A stretch of 34,093 nucleotides of DNA from DSWT01 sp049975385. GTDB taxonomy: Bacteria > Chloroflexota > Anaerolineae > B4-G1 > SLSP01. Below, in pieces: positions 1 through 7,792 of this stretch (the first letter of the stretch is position 1; each line of letters begins with the position of its first letter). The position numbers and the translations under genes were made by a program. Where the stretch lies: the NCBI GenBank assembly GCA_049975385.1, contig JBNGDO010000040.1, positions 1 to 34,093 of the forward strand, written 5' to 3'. The notes under the pieces were generated by a model. It ran no database searches and was not told where the DNA came from. It saw only the letters and a program-made list of their open reading frames with translations.

Positions 1-65
1 CAAAACTCCTTCCCCCCAAAATATGTAAATAATCACCGGAGCGAGGTAATTATATCATCCAGAGA

Positions 66-2603
66 TTACCGGTCAATCAAAAGCGTCACAGGTTGTAGCA
101 GCAGGCTATCTCGAATGACTTCCCCATCCCGAATCATCCACCGCTCCATCGTGTCCAGCCAGTAGGCCCCGGCAATCATAGTGTAGTCGCCGGCGGGGGC
201 ATCCCCCGGTATCGACAGAACGTGCCGCTGCACGATCACGTCGCCGGGCTGCCATTGCTCGATGGGGAAGCCCAGTCCATCGCCCACCGCCACGCCGGTT
301 ACATCCGGGCCGAGCAGATGCGCGAGCAGCGAGAGGGGACGTCCAGGCACCTCGCGGACGCGCCAATATGTTTGGAGGACAACGTCCTCTCCAGGCGCAG
401 CGGCATCCGCATCGAGCGTGTAGCCCAGGAAATCCAACGGCCCATCGACGACGATCTTCGACAACTCTGTCTCGGGGGTTGGGGGTAATCCAGGCAGCCG
501 GTACACCACGTAATCGATCTCGCCACTTGCCGACCGCAGCGTCACGTCAATCTCCGCTGTGGGCGGCGCCTCGACGTCCGGCGGCGCGATAAACAGCCCC
601 GGTCGCTGTCCCACCGGATAGACAGACGTGGACGTACAATCAGGCCAAAGGAAGCGCAAGTCGGCCACATCCAGGCGCTGCTGCACTGTTTCCGTTGAAA
701 GTGGAACATCCGCGCAGAGAGCGACCCAAGCGGGCAATGGTGCGGTATCAACTTTGTAGACGAAGAGCGCGTTGCCCAGGCGTGCCGCCGGTTCTCGCCC
801 TCTGAACCAGGCGTAGGTGTTCACATCCGGTGCGTAAGGCCCTTGCAGCACCGTCGCACCGATGGCGTACAGTCCTGGCGCGGGATTCCACGGCGCGAAG
901 GCGACCGCGCGTGGATCGGGCGGTAGAAACTCGGCGTCGATGCCATACACGTCCAGCCGGGCTGGGCTGTAGTGCGCGTAATAGACGCGATCCTCGCCGT
1001 GTTCGGCCATCCACTGATGCAAATCCCACAAATTCTGTCCCCAATCCAGATTGGAATCCACCAGATAACGATACCCACCGCGCGCGCCACCGGCTATCTC
1101 GTTGAAGAACGTCAGAAAATCCGGTGTCAGGGACACAGTGCCGATGATGAGCCAGGCGAGAAGGAAGAAGTAAGAAATAAGAAGTAAAGAGTAATTTGTA
1201 ATCGGTGATTTGTAATTCGTAATTCGTGATTCGTGATTCGTGATTCGCGGTTTGCCATTCGCCATTTGCACGCCAATCCCCACGTACAGAAACGGCAGCA
1301 AGGGCAACAGATGCCGGTACCCGATGTTGACCGAGCTAAACAGGCTGGACACCGCGTAAAATAACGGGAAAAGCAGCAAAGCGAGTACATTCAGTGTTCG
1401 TCGCGAAATATGAGACGTGATGCGTGATGCGTGACGCGCGAGACTGACGACTGACAACCTAGAACTCTGAATTTGCAACCTGTAACTTTTAACTCGCAAC
1501 CCACAACTCCCAACCATCCACGCTGCGAGAATCAAGACTGGCAATGGCGTTTTGAGCGCGAAGGCGACCGGGAAGTACCACCACCAACCGTGATCGCTAA
1601 CCCGGCCCATCAAGAAAGTGGGGTGTCCCAAATCGTAGTGCTCCCGTAAGGACTGAAAAATGCGCAGGTGTGTTCCCGCCGGCAGCGGAAACGGCACCCC
1701 CGGCACAGAGCTGATCTCGAACCCGTATCCGGCCCAGACTACGAACGCGGCAATGCCAAAAACAATGGCCCACGCGCGGAGAATGGAGAATAGAGAATGG
1801 AGAATGGAGAATGAAGAATCGTGATTTGTGATTCGCTCATTCGCCCATTCGCTGATTCGCTGATTCTCCATTCGCTGATTCTGCTCTACCACAGCCCGAA
1901 TCAACACCAGCACCCCCACCACCGGCACAAGCATCAACGCCGACACCTTCGCCAACTGCGCCAATCCCAGCATCAGCCCAACAGCACCAAGCCGCGCCAC
2001 CCTTCGCCAAAACGTAATTCGTAATCCGTAATTCGTAATCCGTAATTCGTAATTCGTAATTCGTAATTCGTAATTCGCCACATACAACGTCGCCGTGATG
2101 AAAAAGACCGCCGCCATATCCGTCGTGATGAGCGCGCTATGGGCAATACAGTTGGGATCGAAGGCGTACAACGTCAACGTCAGCAGCCCAGCACGCCATC
2201 CGCCCAGGTCTTTAGCCCAACGGTAGATCAACGCTCCCAACAACACACCAAGCCACAGAATAGGAACACGTCCCGCCACAGCGATGCGCGCCGGTTCAGG
2301 ATAGCGCCATACCACCGCGTCGGTGATTGCCGACAGACTGGCGATCTCCCATCCGTCCACAGCGCGAGGATCGGGCAGGTCGGATTGCAGAAGCAGCGGA
2401 GCCGCTGCCAGCACATTCGCCAGTGGCGGGTGGATGTGAACCGGCTGCAAGCGCAGGTCGCCGGTGCGCAGCGTGGCGTAGCCTATCGCCAGATGCGGCC
2501 CCTCGTCGAAGGTGATCGAGGCGTGCGTCGCCTGCGCCATCCCCAACGTGAAGTAGATGAGAATGAGCAGCAGCGGCAAACCTATACGAAAAATCCTGGA
2601 CAC
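66..2603 (-). CDS. GT39-type membrane glycosyltransferase carrying four short-repeat insertions
   Basis: An 845-residue polytopic membrane protein of the GT39/ArnT-PMT type, which transfers sugars from polyprenyl-phosphate donors at the outer face of the membrane. Seen: N-terminal hydrophobic segment, then TFDEG at about residues 31-35 (the acidic catalytic motif of this family), then HPPLANV near 58-64, then many hydrophobic segments to about residue 500. The C-terminal 340 residues are soluble and end in a beta module (about 725-840) related to those of the gene at 2697-5417 and the lipoprotein at 11452-12711. The start is GTG at 2601-2603 with AGGA about 6 bases upstream. Odd: residues 177-198, 241-276, 367-403 and 449-485 are encoded by tandem 7- and 8-bp repeats and are unlikely to be conserved in homologues. 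It is last in the probable yfhO operon. The acceptor is unknown. Confidence 0.85.
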   Translation of the reverse strand: MSRIFRIGLPLLLILIYFTLGMAQATHASITFDEGPHLAIGYATLRTGDLRLQPVHIHPPLANVLAAAPLLLQSDLPDPRAVDGWEIASLSAITDAVVWRYPEPARIAVAGRVPILWLGVLLGALIYRWAKDLGGWRAGLLTLTLYAFDPNCIAHSALITTDMAAVFFITATLYVANYELRITNYELRITNYGLRITFWRRVARLGAVGLMLGLAQLAKVSALMLVPVVGVLVLIRAVVEQNQRMENQRISEWANERITNHDSSFSILHSLFSILRAWAIVFGIAAFVVWAGYGFEISSVPGVPFPLPAGTHLRIFQSLREHYDLGHPTFLMGRVSDHGWWWYFPVAFALKTPLPVLILAAWMVGSCGLRVKSYRLQIQSSRLSVVSLARHASRITSHISRRTLNVLALLLFPLFYAVSSLFSSVNIGYRHLLPLLPFLYVGIGVQMANGKPRITNHESRITNYKSPITNYSLLLISYFFLLAWLIIGTVSLTPDFLTFFNEIAGGARGGYRYLVDSNLDWGQNLWDLHQWMAEHGEDRVYYAHYSPARLDVYGIDAEFLPPDPRAVAFAPWNPAPGLYAIGATVLQGPYAPDVNTYAWFRGREPAARLGNALFVYKVDTAPLPAWVALCADVPLSTETVQQRLDVADLRFLWPDCTSTSVYPVGQRPGLFIAPPDVEAPPTAEIDVTLRSASGEIDYVVYRLPGLPPTPETELSKIVVDGPLDFLGYTLDADAAAPGEDVVLQTYWRVREVPGRPLSLLAHLLGPDVTGVAVGDGLGFPIEQWQPGDVIVQRHVLSIPGDAPAGDYTMIAGAYWLDTMERWMIRDGEVIRDSLLLQPVTLLIDR
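1160..1267. repeat. In-frame 7-bp array in the GT39 gene (tract 4)
   Basis: About 15 consecutive heptamers in one phase, changing along the array: GAAGTAA types (1167-1194), GTAATTC types (1191-1225), GTGATTC (1226-1246), then GCCATTC. On the coding strand they give ESRITNY-like loops and then the hydrophobic run SLLLISYFFL of a predicted membrane helix. Confidence 0.85.
1403..1514. repeat. In-frame degenerate 7-bp array in the GT39 gene (tract 3)
   Basis: Sixteen heptamers keep a strict 7-base phase with only the terminal AC or AAC constant in most: GTGATGC, GTGATGC, GTGACGC, GCGAGAC, TGACGAC, TGACAAC, CTAGAAC, ... TTGCAAC, CTGTAAC, TTTTAAC, TCGCAAC, CCACAAC, TCCCAAC. Confidence 0.8.
1779..1881. 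repeat. In-frame mixed 7- and 8-bp array in the GT39 gene (tract 2)
   Basis: Eight heptamers (GAGAATG types, then GTGATTT and GTGATTC) followed by octamers GCTCATTC, GCCCATTC, GCTGATTC, GCTGATTC and variants up to 1881. Confidence 0.85.
2014..2076. repeat. In-frame perfect 7-bp array in the GT39 gene (tract 1)
   Basis: Nine tandem heptamers, seven GTAATTC and two GTAATCC, exactly 63 bases or 21 codons. The coding strand reads three copies of NYELRIT/NYGLRIT. Confidence 0.95.
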
Positions 2604-2623
2604 CCGTATTCCTCAAAACTTAA

Positions 2624-2690
2624 ACCACGAATCGTCACGAATCCACACTAATTTCTTCCCATTCGTAAAGATTTGTGAAGATTCGTGGTG
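2624..2690. repeat. 10-bp repeat with terminal inverted arms between the GT39 genes
   Basis: ATTCGTAAAG, ATTTGTGAAG, ATTCGTGGTG form three decamers (2661-2690). ACCACGAATC (2624-2633) and GATTCGTGGT (2680-2689) are perfect inverted arms. It fills most of the gap between the two genes. Confidence 0.8.
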
Positions 2691-2696
2691 AAATTC

Positions 2697-5417
2697 TCAT
2701 TCGTATGCCACACTAAGCGTAAGCAAAACGAATTCGTCGTTGAGCAGGCGGTCACCGCGCGCCGTCGTCGCTGGAAGCCGGTCACCGGTGAACGGGTTGT
2801 ACACGCCCGTATACAGCGGATACTCTCCCGGCGGCGCATCTTCAGGGATGACGATGGTATAGTCCTCGGCCACCACCTCGTTTTTACGCCAGTGTTCGGT
2901 CGTGTAGACGCCGGCCTGCGGCCAAGAATCACCGTGCCACAGCGAGGTATTATCCGGCGCACGTAAGTGATTGAAGACCGCGTACATCTGCGGCGGTTTC
3001 TCCATCGCCTGCCAGTAGACGGTCAACGCGACACTCTCGCCGGGATGCACAGTCTGATGCTCCAGTCGATAACCGCGCAATCGCAACACGTCCCCAAAAC
3101 GCACATCCTGCCGCGTTATCGATAACGGCGGCAGATAAGCACGCGTTCGCGCCTCGACAACAAAAGTGAAAAGCTCCGCCCAATCATCGCCGCCAGCACC
3201 GGCAAGGGGAAGAGTTACACCGTCGCCAGTCTGTGCCCGCACCAACACGCGGTATCGTCCTGGGGTCAGGTCATCAGGAAGCCGGAAAGCAACGTTCTGC
3301 CGGACGATCTCCCCCGGCTGCCAAACCGCTGGCGGATAAACATCCGGACCGAGCGTGAAAACACCCGCGTCCCAACGCTGCGGCCCGAGGAGACGCACCT
3401 GGATCTGCGACACAGCCGTCGGCCCGCCCGCCCGCCACCACAACGCAAATCCTGCCTGATAGCCCTGCATCGACTTCGCGGTGTACGGTTCCACGCCCAC
3501 CACAGTGAGCGTTTCATCGAAGGTCGGCGTCACGCCGGTAGCATTGGGCAGCAGGCCCTCCAGTCCAGCCTGCACCACGCCTGCCGCGACGTTAAATGGC
3601 GTCAGCGGAACCCATCCATGGTGGCTGGCAGCTTCGCCCATAGCGACGCCATTCCCTTCAAGCTGCAAAGCCAGGGTGTACTCACCCGGAGGCAAGCCGG
3701 GCAACAGCCACAACCCCAGTTGCTCGTTCCACTGGTCTGGCAGCACTCCTTGCGCAGGCTGATGCAACGGGCCGAGATTGACTCTGCGCTGCTGCCAGAC
3801 AGCGCCGTGGTCATCCAGCAGGCCCACTATGACGTAGATGTAACGATCCAGCGATTGCCCTTCCAGCGCCAACCCAATCCGCACCGGGTCGCCAACCCGT
3901 CCGGCCTGCCGGTCCACCGTCGCCTGGCGCAGCGCCAAACGTGACCCAAGGTCGACATCCGCCCGTACCTCGACCATGCCATCGACTGGCGGGAGATACA
4001 GCGCCATCCCAGCGCGCTCGTAGACACGGTACGTGTGTTCCGCCAGCCACCGGCTCACGCTGTACTGTGGATCCGCCCATTGGATCGCGCCGTAGGAGAC
4101 CCATATCCGTGGATGCTCGCGCACGATCTGCTCCAGTTTGGGGATGTCGGTTTCGGCGGAAAAGCCGGGCGGTGCAGCGGGTGGCACGGCATAAACACGG
4201 AGAGAATCAGGCTGCGGATAGTAGCGCAGCGACAAGGTGGGCCACGGACCGTTCATCACCAGGGCGTCGCCGGGCTGCGCTGCGACGTGCAACGTCTGCA
4301 CGCGGGTGGAGAACTCCGCATCGGGATTTTCGTACAAAGGTGGCACCCGCCATAGCGCGAAGGCCCACACACAGCAGGCAGCGAGCAACCGCAGTCTCCG
4401 CCCACGCAAGCGTGCCAACAACGCAGCGATGCCAAACAGCACCGGCGGAAAGATCGGCGTAAGGTAGCGCGTTTCCAGACTTTCTGGGACGAGAGACGCC
4501 AGCAACAACGGGACCACGCCCCAGGCGGCCAACAACGTACCGGTCAAGGGAGTGCGACGCGCGCACACGATCCACCCCACCAGCGTCAGGCCAAGTCCTG
4601 TCCAGACGAGCCACGCCAGTTCTGGACGGTATCCCCAGAAGTAAAAATCGGCGAGGACGAACCCCCACGCCTGAGGACGCCAAAACTGGCCCGGGAAGCG
4701 CCGCGCGACGTCCAACACCATCGCGCGGATACCCGGTGAGACACCGATAAACGCCAACACCATCACACCGATGCCCGCCGTCGTCGCCAGCCACGGTGTG
4801 CGGATGGAGCGCGTAGTGCGTGGCAGCAGAATGAGCAACAAGCCCTGCACCGGCCACAGAAGCACGAGATAGTAGTGCGTCATCGCCGCGATGAACGACA
4901 GCATGACGAATCCAAGCCAACGTCGCCAGCTTGGACGCTCCAGCCAGCGCAACCAGCTCTCCATCACCAGTAGAGAGAGCAATAGCACCAATCCGTACAT
5001 ACGCCCCGTGCGCCCTATCCACAGACTAAACGGCAAGAGTGTACACAGCACGGCGCTCCACCAACCACCGCGCGGTCCAAGCCGATGTCCCACGCGGAAA
5101 CTCCACAGCACGGCCAACATCCCAATCAACACGGAGGGATAGCGCACGGCAAACTCGCTCGTTCCAGCCACGCGCATCCATAAAGACATAATCAGGTAAT
5201 AAAATGGCGGGTGTTCGCGGGCGGCGCCCATCACGTAACGCACCATGTCCCCCACGGAGCGATGCGCCACGAAGAACGTCGCCACTTCGTCGAAGGTGAG
5301 GTCTGCCGCCCCCACTTCCCAGACGCGCAGTGCAAACGCCAACAGCAGGAGCAACGCCATCCCCAAAACAGTCCGGGAGGCGGTCACACGTTGTTCGGGC
5401 TTAACTGCAACTGTCAT
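2697..5417 (-). CDS. GT39-type membrane glycosyltransferase with long C-terminal beta modules
   Basis: A 906-residue protein with the GT39 architecture. Residues 15-35 form the first membrane segment, followed by LTFDEVATFF near 39-48 (acidic motif after TM1) and EHPPFYYL near 68-75, which are typical of the dolichyl/undecaprenyl-phosphate-dependent family. About ten hydrophobic segments follow to about residue 350. The remaining 550 residues are extracytoplasmic-looking and beta-rich, with at least three modules built on the pattern PGxxVxLxxYW ... PPGEYxLxxGxY. The last (about 790-895) matches the modules in the genes at 66 and 11452. The start is ATG at 5415-5417; its Shine-Dalgarno site is weak. 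An AGTC-anchored repeat lies directly upstream. It sits between yfhO and the other GT39 gene on the same strand, probably one operon. Confidence 0.85.
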   Translation of the reverse strand: MTVAVKPEQRVTASRTVLGMALLLLLAFALRVWEVGAADLTFDEVATFFVAHRSVGDMVRYVMGAAREHPPFYYLIMSLWMRVAGTSEFAVRYPSVLIGMLAVLWSFRVGHRLGPRGGWWSAVLCTLLPFSLWIGRTGRMYGLVLLLSLLVMESWLRWLERPSWRRWLGFVMLSFIAAMTHYYLVLLWPVQGLLLILLPRTTRSIRTPWLATTAGIGVMVLAFIGVSPGIRAMVLDVARRFPGQFWRPQAWGFVLADFYFWGYRPELAWLVWTGLGLTLVGWIVCARRTPLTGTLLAAWGVVPLLLASLVPESLETRYLTPIFPPVLFGIAALLARLRGRRLRLLAACCVWAFALWRVPPLYENPDAEFSTRVQTLHVAAQPGDALVMNGPWPTLSLRYYPQPDSLRVYAVPPAAPPGFSAETDIPKLEQIVREHPRIWVSYGAIQWADPQYSVSRWLAEHTYRVYERAGMALYLPPVDGMVEVRADVDLGSRLALRQATVDRQAGRVGDPVRIGLALEGQSLDRYIYVIVGLLDDHGAVWQQRRVNLGPLHQPAQGVLPDQWNEQLGLWLLPGLPPGEYTLALQLEGNGVAMGEAASHHGWVPLTPFNVAAGVVQAGLEGLLPNATGVTPTFDETLTVVGVEPYTAKSMQGYQAGFALWWRAGGPTAVSQIQVRLLGPQRWDAGVFTLGPDVYPPAVWQPGEIVRQNVAFRLPDDLTPGRYRVLVRAQTGDGVTLPLAGAGGDDWAELFTFVVEARTRAYLPPLSITRQDVRFGDVLRLRGYRLEHQTVHPGESVALTVYWQAMEKPPQMYAVFNHLRAPDNTSLWHGDSWPQAGVYTTEHWRKNEVVAEDYTIVIPEDAPPGEYPLYTGVYNPFTGDRLPATTARGDRLLNDEFVLLTLSVAYE

Positions 5418-5437
5418 ACTTACTCACGCCTGGATAT

Positions 5438-5464
5438 AGTCCGATAGTCATAAGTCTCGTAGTC
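5438..5464. repeat. AGTC-anchored array between yfhO and GT39
   Basis: AGTC at 5438, 5446, 5453 and 5461, spaced 7-8 bases. On the coding strand of the downstream GT39 gene it reads GACT and ends 21 bases before the ATG; its far end overlaps the yfhO stop codon. Confidence 0.7.
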
Positions 5465-7694
5465 ATTCATGGTTTGAGAATAGGACCATTCGTGTCAATT
5501 CGTGAAGATTCGTGGTAAAAACCCCCACGATCACCGCCAACGACATCCCCAGCAGCCCCAAACCCCAGCGCAAAGACTGAGGGAAATAGCGCATCTCTAC
5601 GCGATGTGCACCGGCCGGGACGAGCACCCCGCGAAACAGGCCGTTCGTTGCATAGAGTGCTACAGCCTCGCCATCCACAGTCGCGCGCCAGCCCGGATAG
5701 CGCAAATCGCTCAGCACCAGCAGCGCCGGTTGGCTCGTCTCCACGTAGAACGCCGCGCGATTGGGGCCATAGGCCAACACCTCGATGCGCCCGGTTCCCG
5801 GCGTCTCCAACAGCGGACCATGCGCCACAGTTGCCGTCACCGCCGGCTGGAAATCGGCGGCGAAGATGTGCGCGTAGGCCGCTTCCAACGTCTCCACCGG
5901 TAGCGTGTAATAGACCAGCCAGACGCGCGGCAGGGCGTTGGTGTTCAGGTGGACGTCAATCAGCGCGTCATCGAAAAACACGGGCCATATCCCATCCGCA
6001 CCCGGCTGCGCCCCTTTGGGCACGATGATGTACTTCGCGCCCAAGAGCCGGTAAGCCGGCATCCCCTTATGCGGAATACCCCAGTAGAGTTGATTGTACA
6101 TCAGGATTTCCATCGGGTTGCCGGTTCCTTGCGGCACGGCGAATCCTGCCGCCATCAACGCCGCCGGAGACCACAGCCCGCGCGCCGCGCTGTCCACGTC
6201 CACGCGGAACCAGCCCGCGTCCGCCTGCAAATACGCCGTCGCCGCCTGGTGCGGGTCGGCGGCGATGTCCGGAGATCGCTCCACGTCCGCCAGCGCGCCG
6301 GTGAAGACCAACTCGACCAACACCAGCGAGAGCAACGCCGCCCGGCAGAGACGGCAGCGCCGCACCCCCACACCAAGTAGCGCGGCAGTGGCTAACGCCG
6401 CCGCCGCCACGTACAGCCCCATCGACGCACGCGTCACAGCAGCGGTGTCCGGCGCGAGCATTGCCCACGCAGACGCGCTGAAGGCAATCCACACGGCGGC
6501 ACCCAGCATCGCGGCGCTCCACACGAGACGCAGTCCGCGCAGACGCGGGGCGCGCAGCAACCGTTCCGTCCCAGCCGCCGCCGCAATCGCCAGCACGAAG
6601 GAGAGCACGTAAATAGCGCGGCCCGTCTTCCACGTCGCGTCGAACAACGGCAGCGACGAGAGCAGCGGATACAGCGGCCCCCGCGTCCCCAACGCTAGCA
6701 GGACGGCCAACGCCCCCATCACCCACAAAAACGCCGTGCGCCAGCGCGGACGGGACAGCAAGCCAAGCAAGGCCAACCCCAAAGCCACCACGCCGACGGA
6801 CCCGGTCTCCACCCGCTGCCACGGCCCCCAAAACGTCCGGTGATTGCGCCCGTGGAACAGCGGCGTGATGAAATCGCGCCACATGCCGAGGTGGAATTCA
6901 TACTCGCCCGGAGTCGGCGGGACGTTGGCGCGCTCGGTGTAGGGCAGCCGCTCGAATCCAGGCAGCATGGCCGGCATCGTCAGCGCCACGGCGAGCACCC
7001 CCACCAGCGCCAGGCGTCCGATCCGGCGCGGCGCGCGTTCCAGGCCGCCGGCAAACGCCTGCCACAACGCGTACCCGCCGATGGCCAGCACGCCGTAAAG
7101 CGTCGCCTGCCCGTGCCCCGAAAGCGCCAGACACGCCAGCACCAGTGCTGCAAGCGGAATCGCGCGTCTGCGCCGCATCGCACCATCCACCACCCACAGT
7201 GACCACGGGAGCCAGGCCATCGCGTCGTTGAACTGCGGGTGGCCCAGGTGTGCCACGAACGGGTCGGCGAACATATAGGCCAACGTGCCAACGAGCGCAG
7301 CCATCTCGCGCAGCCGCCACACCGGGGAATGGCGCAAGTAGCCGTACATCCCCAGGCCCGCCAACCACAACGTCGCCATCCCCCGCAGCGAGACGGCCCA
7401 CGCCGGGACAGGACTGAGCAAAAACAGCGGCCAGTTGAGCGGGTTGAACAGCCCGTACTGCCCCTCGGCGACGATTGGATCGCCCGCCATCATTCCCGTA
7501 TGCCACAGCGGAATGACGCCGCGCCGCAGCCACTGCGCCACGTAGGACCAGACGGGATGGATCTGCCCCCATAAATCCCCGCCGCCGATGGGAAAGCGAT
7601 ACCCAGCCACCCACACCGGCCAGAAAAAGAGCAGTGTCGCGCCCGCCAGAAAAATCGGGATTTTTGTCCTGCGCAGAAGCTTCGCTATAACCAT
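5463..7694 (-). CDS. YfhO-family polytopic membrane protein
   Basis: A 743-residue membrane protein with the YfhO pattern: N-terminal membrane segment, then the loop GGGDLWGQIHPVWSYVAQWL and the motif IPLWHTGMMAGDPIVAEGQYGLFNPLNW around residues 40-85, about a dozen hydrophobic segments, and a C-terminal soluble domain with VLSDLRYPGWRATVDGE near residue 665, which is the family's C-terminal signature. YfhO proteins are linked to glycosylation of envelope polymers (lipoteichoic acid glycosylation in Bacillus) and belong to the GT-C fold group. The start is ATG at 7692-7694, first gene after the promoter at 7704-7731 and presumably co-transcribed with the two GT39 genes. Odd: the last 19 residues (VFTTNLHELTRMVLFSNHE) are encoded by a 10-bp tandem repeat, so the natural C-terminus has probably been replaced or extended by repeat sequence. 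Confidence 0.85.
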   Translation of the reverse strand: MVIAKLLRRTKIPIFLAGATLLFFWPVWVAGYRFPIGGGDLWGQIHPVWSYVAQWLRRGVIPLWHTGMMAGDPIVAEGQYGLFNPLNWPLFLLSPVPAWAVSLRGMATLWLAGLGMYGYLRHSPVWRLREMAALVGTLAYMFADPFVAHLGHPQFNDAMAWLPWSLWVVDGAMRRRRAIPLAALVLACLALSGHGQATLYGVLAIGGYALWQAFAGGLERAPRRIGRLALVGVLAVALTMPAMLPGFERLPYTERANVPPTPGEYEFHLGMWRDFITPLFHGRNHRTFWGPWQRVETGSVGVVALGLALLGLLSRPRWRTAFLWVMGALAVLLALGTRGPLYPLLSSLPLFDATWKTGRAIYVLSFVLAIAAAAGTERLLRAPRLRGLRLVWSAAMLGAAVWIAFSASAWAMLAPDTAAVTRASMGLYVAAAALATAALLGVGVRRCRLCRAALLSLVLVELVFTGALADVERSPDIAADPHQAATAYLQADAGWFRVDVDSAARGLWSPAALMAAGFAVPQGTGNPMEILMYNQLYWGIPHKGMPAYRLLGAKYIIVPKGAQPGADGIWPVFFDDALIDVHLNTNALPRVWLVYYTLPVETLEAAYAHIFAADFQPAVTATVAHGPLLETPGTGRIEVLAYGPNRAAFYVETSQPALLVLSDLRYPGWRATVDGEAVALYATNGLFRGVLVPAGAHRVEMRYFPQSLRWGLGLLGMSLAVIVGVFTTNLHELTRMVLFSNHE
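5488..5517. repeat. 10-bp repeat encoding the YfhO C-terminal tail
   Basis: ATTCGTGTCA, ATTCGTGAAG, ATTCGTGGTA: three decamers of the same family as 2661-2690, inside the yfhO frame, giving TTNLHELTRM on the coding strand. Confidence 0.85.
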
Positions 7695-7703
7695 TGCGTG
7701 GGC

Positions 7704-7731
7704 AGTCTATCATACTTCATCTTCAAGTCAA
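7704..7731 (-). promoter_or_regulatory. Promoter of the yfhO-GT39-GT39 operon
   Basis: On the minus strand TTGACT (7726-7731) and TAGACT (7704-7709) are separated by 16 bases, and the -10 box ends 9 bases before the yfhO ATG. The mRNA would have almost no leader. It overlaps the divergent control region of the gene at 7793. Confidence 0.5.
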
Positions 7732-7749
7732 TGATTCTGCCGTGTATCG

Positions 7750-7758
7750 TGATATAAT
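7750..7758 (+). promoter_or_regulatory. Extended -10 promoter element for the mtlD-like gene
   Basis: TGATATAAT is a perfect extended -10 (TGn-TATAAT) 34 bases upstream of the ATG at 7793. No good -35 box stands 16-18 bases upstream, as expected for extended -10 promoters. It lies back to back with the yfhO promoter. Confidence 0.5.
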
Positions 7759-7792
7759 CCCAGGAAACGCGGCACAAACAGGAGATGGCACA

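Noticed and set aside
1403..1514. Variable region of a diversity-generating retroelement
   Set aside because: No reverse transcriptase gene or template repeat is in the window, and variation is not confined to adenine positions.
1160..2076. CRISPR array or CRISPR-like repeat-spacer structure
   Set aside because: Units are 7-8 bp and tandem, without 25-40-bp repeats or unique spacers, and no cas genes are present.
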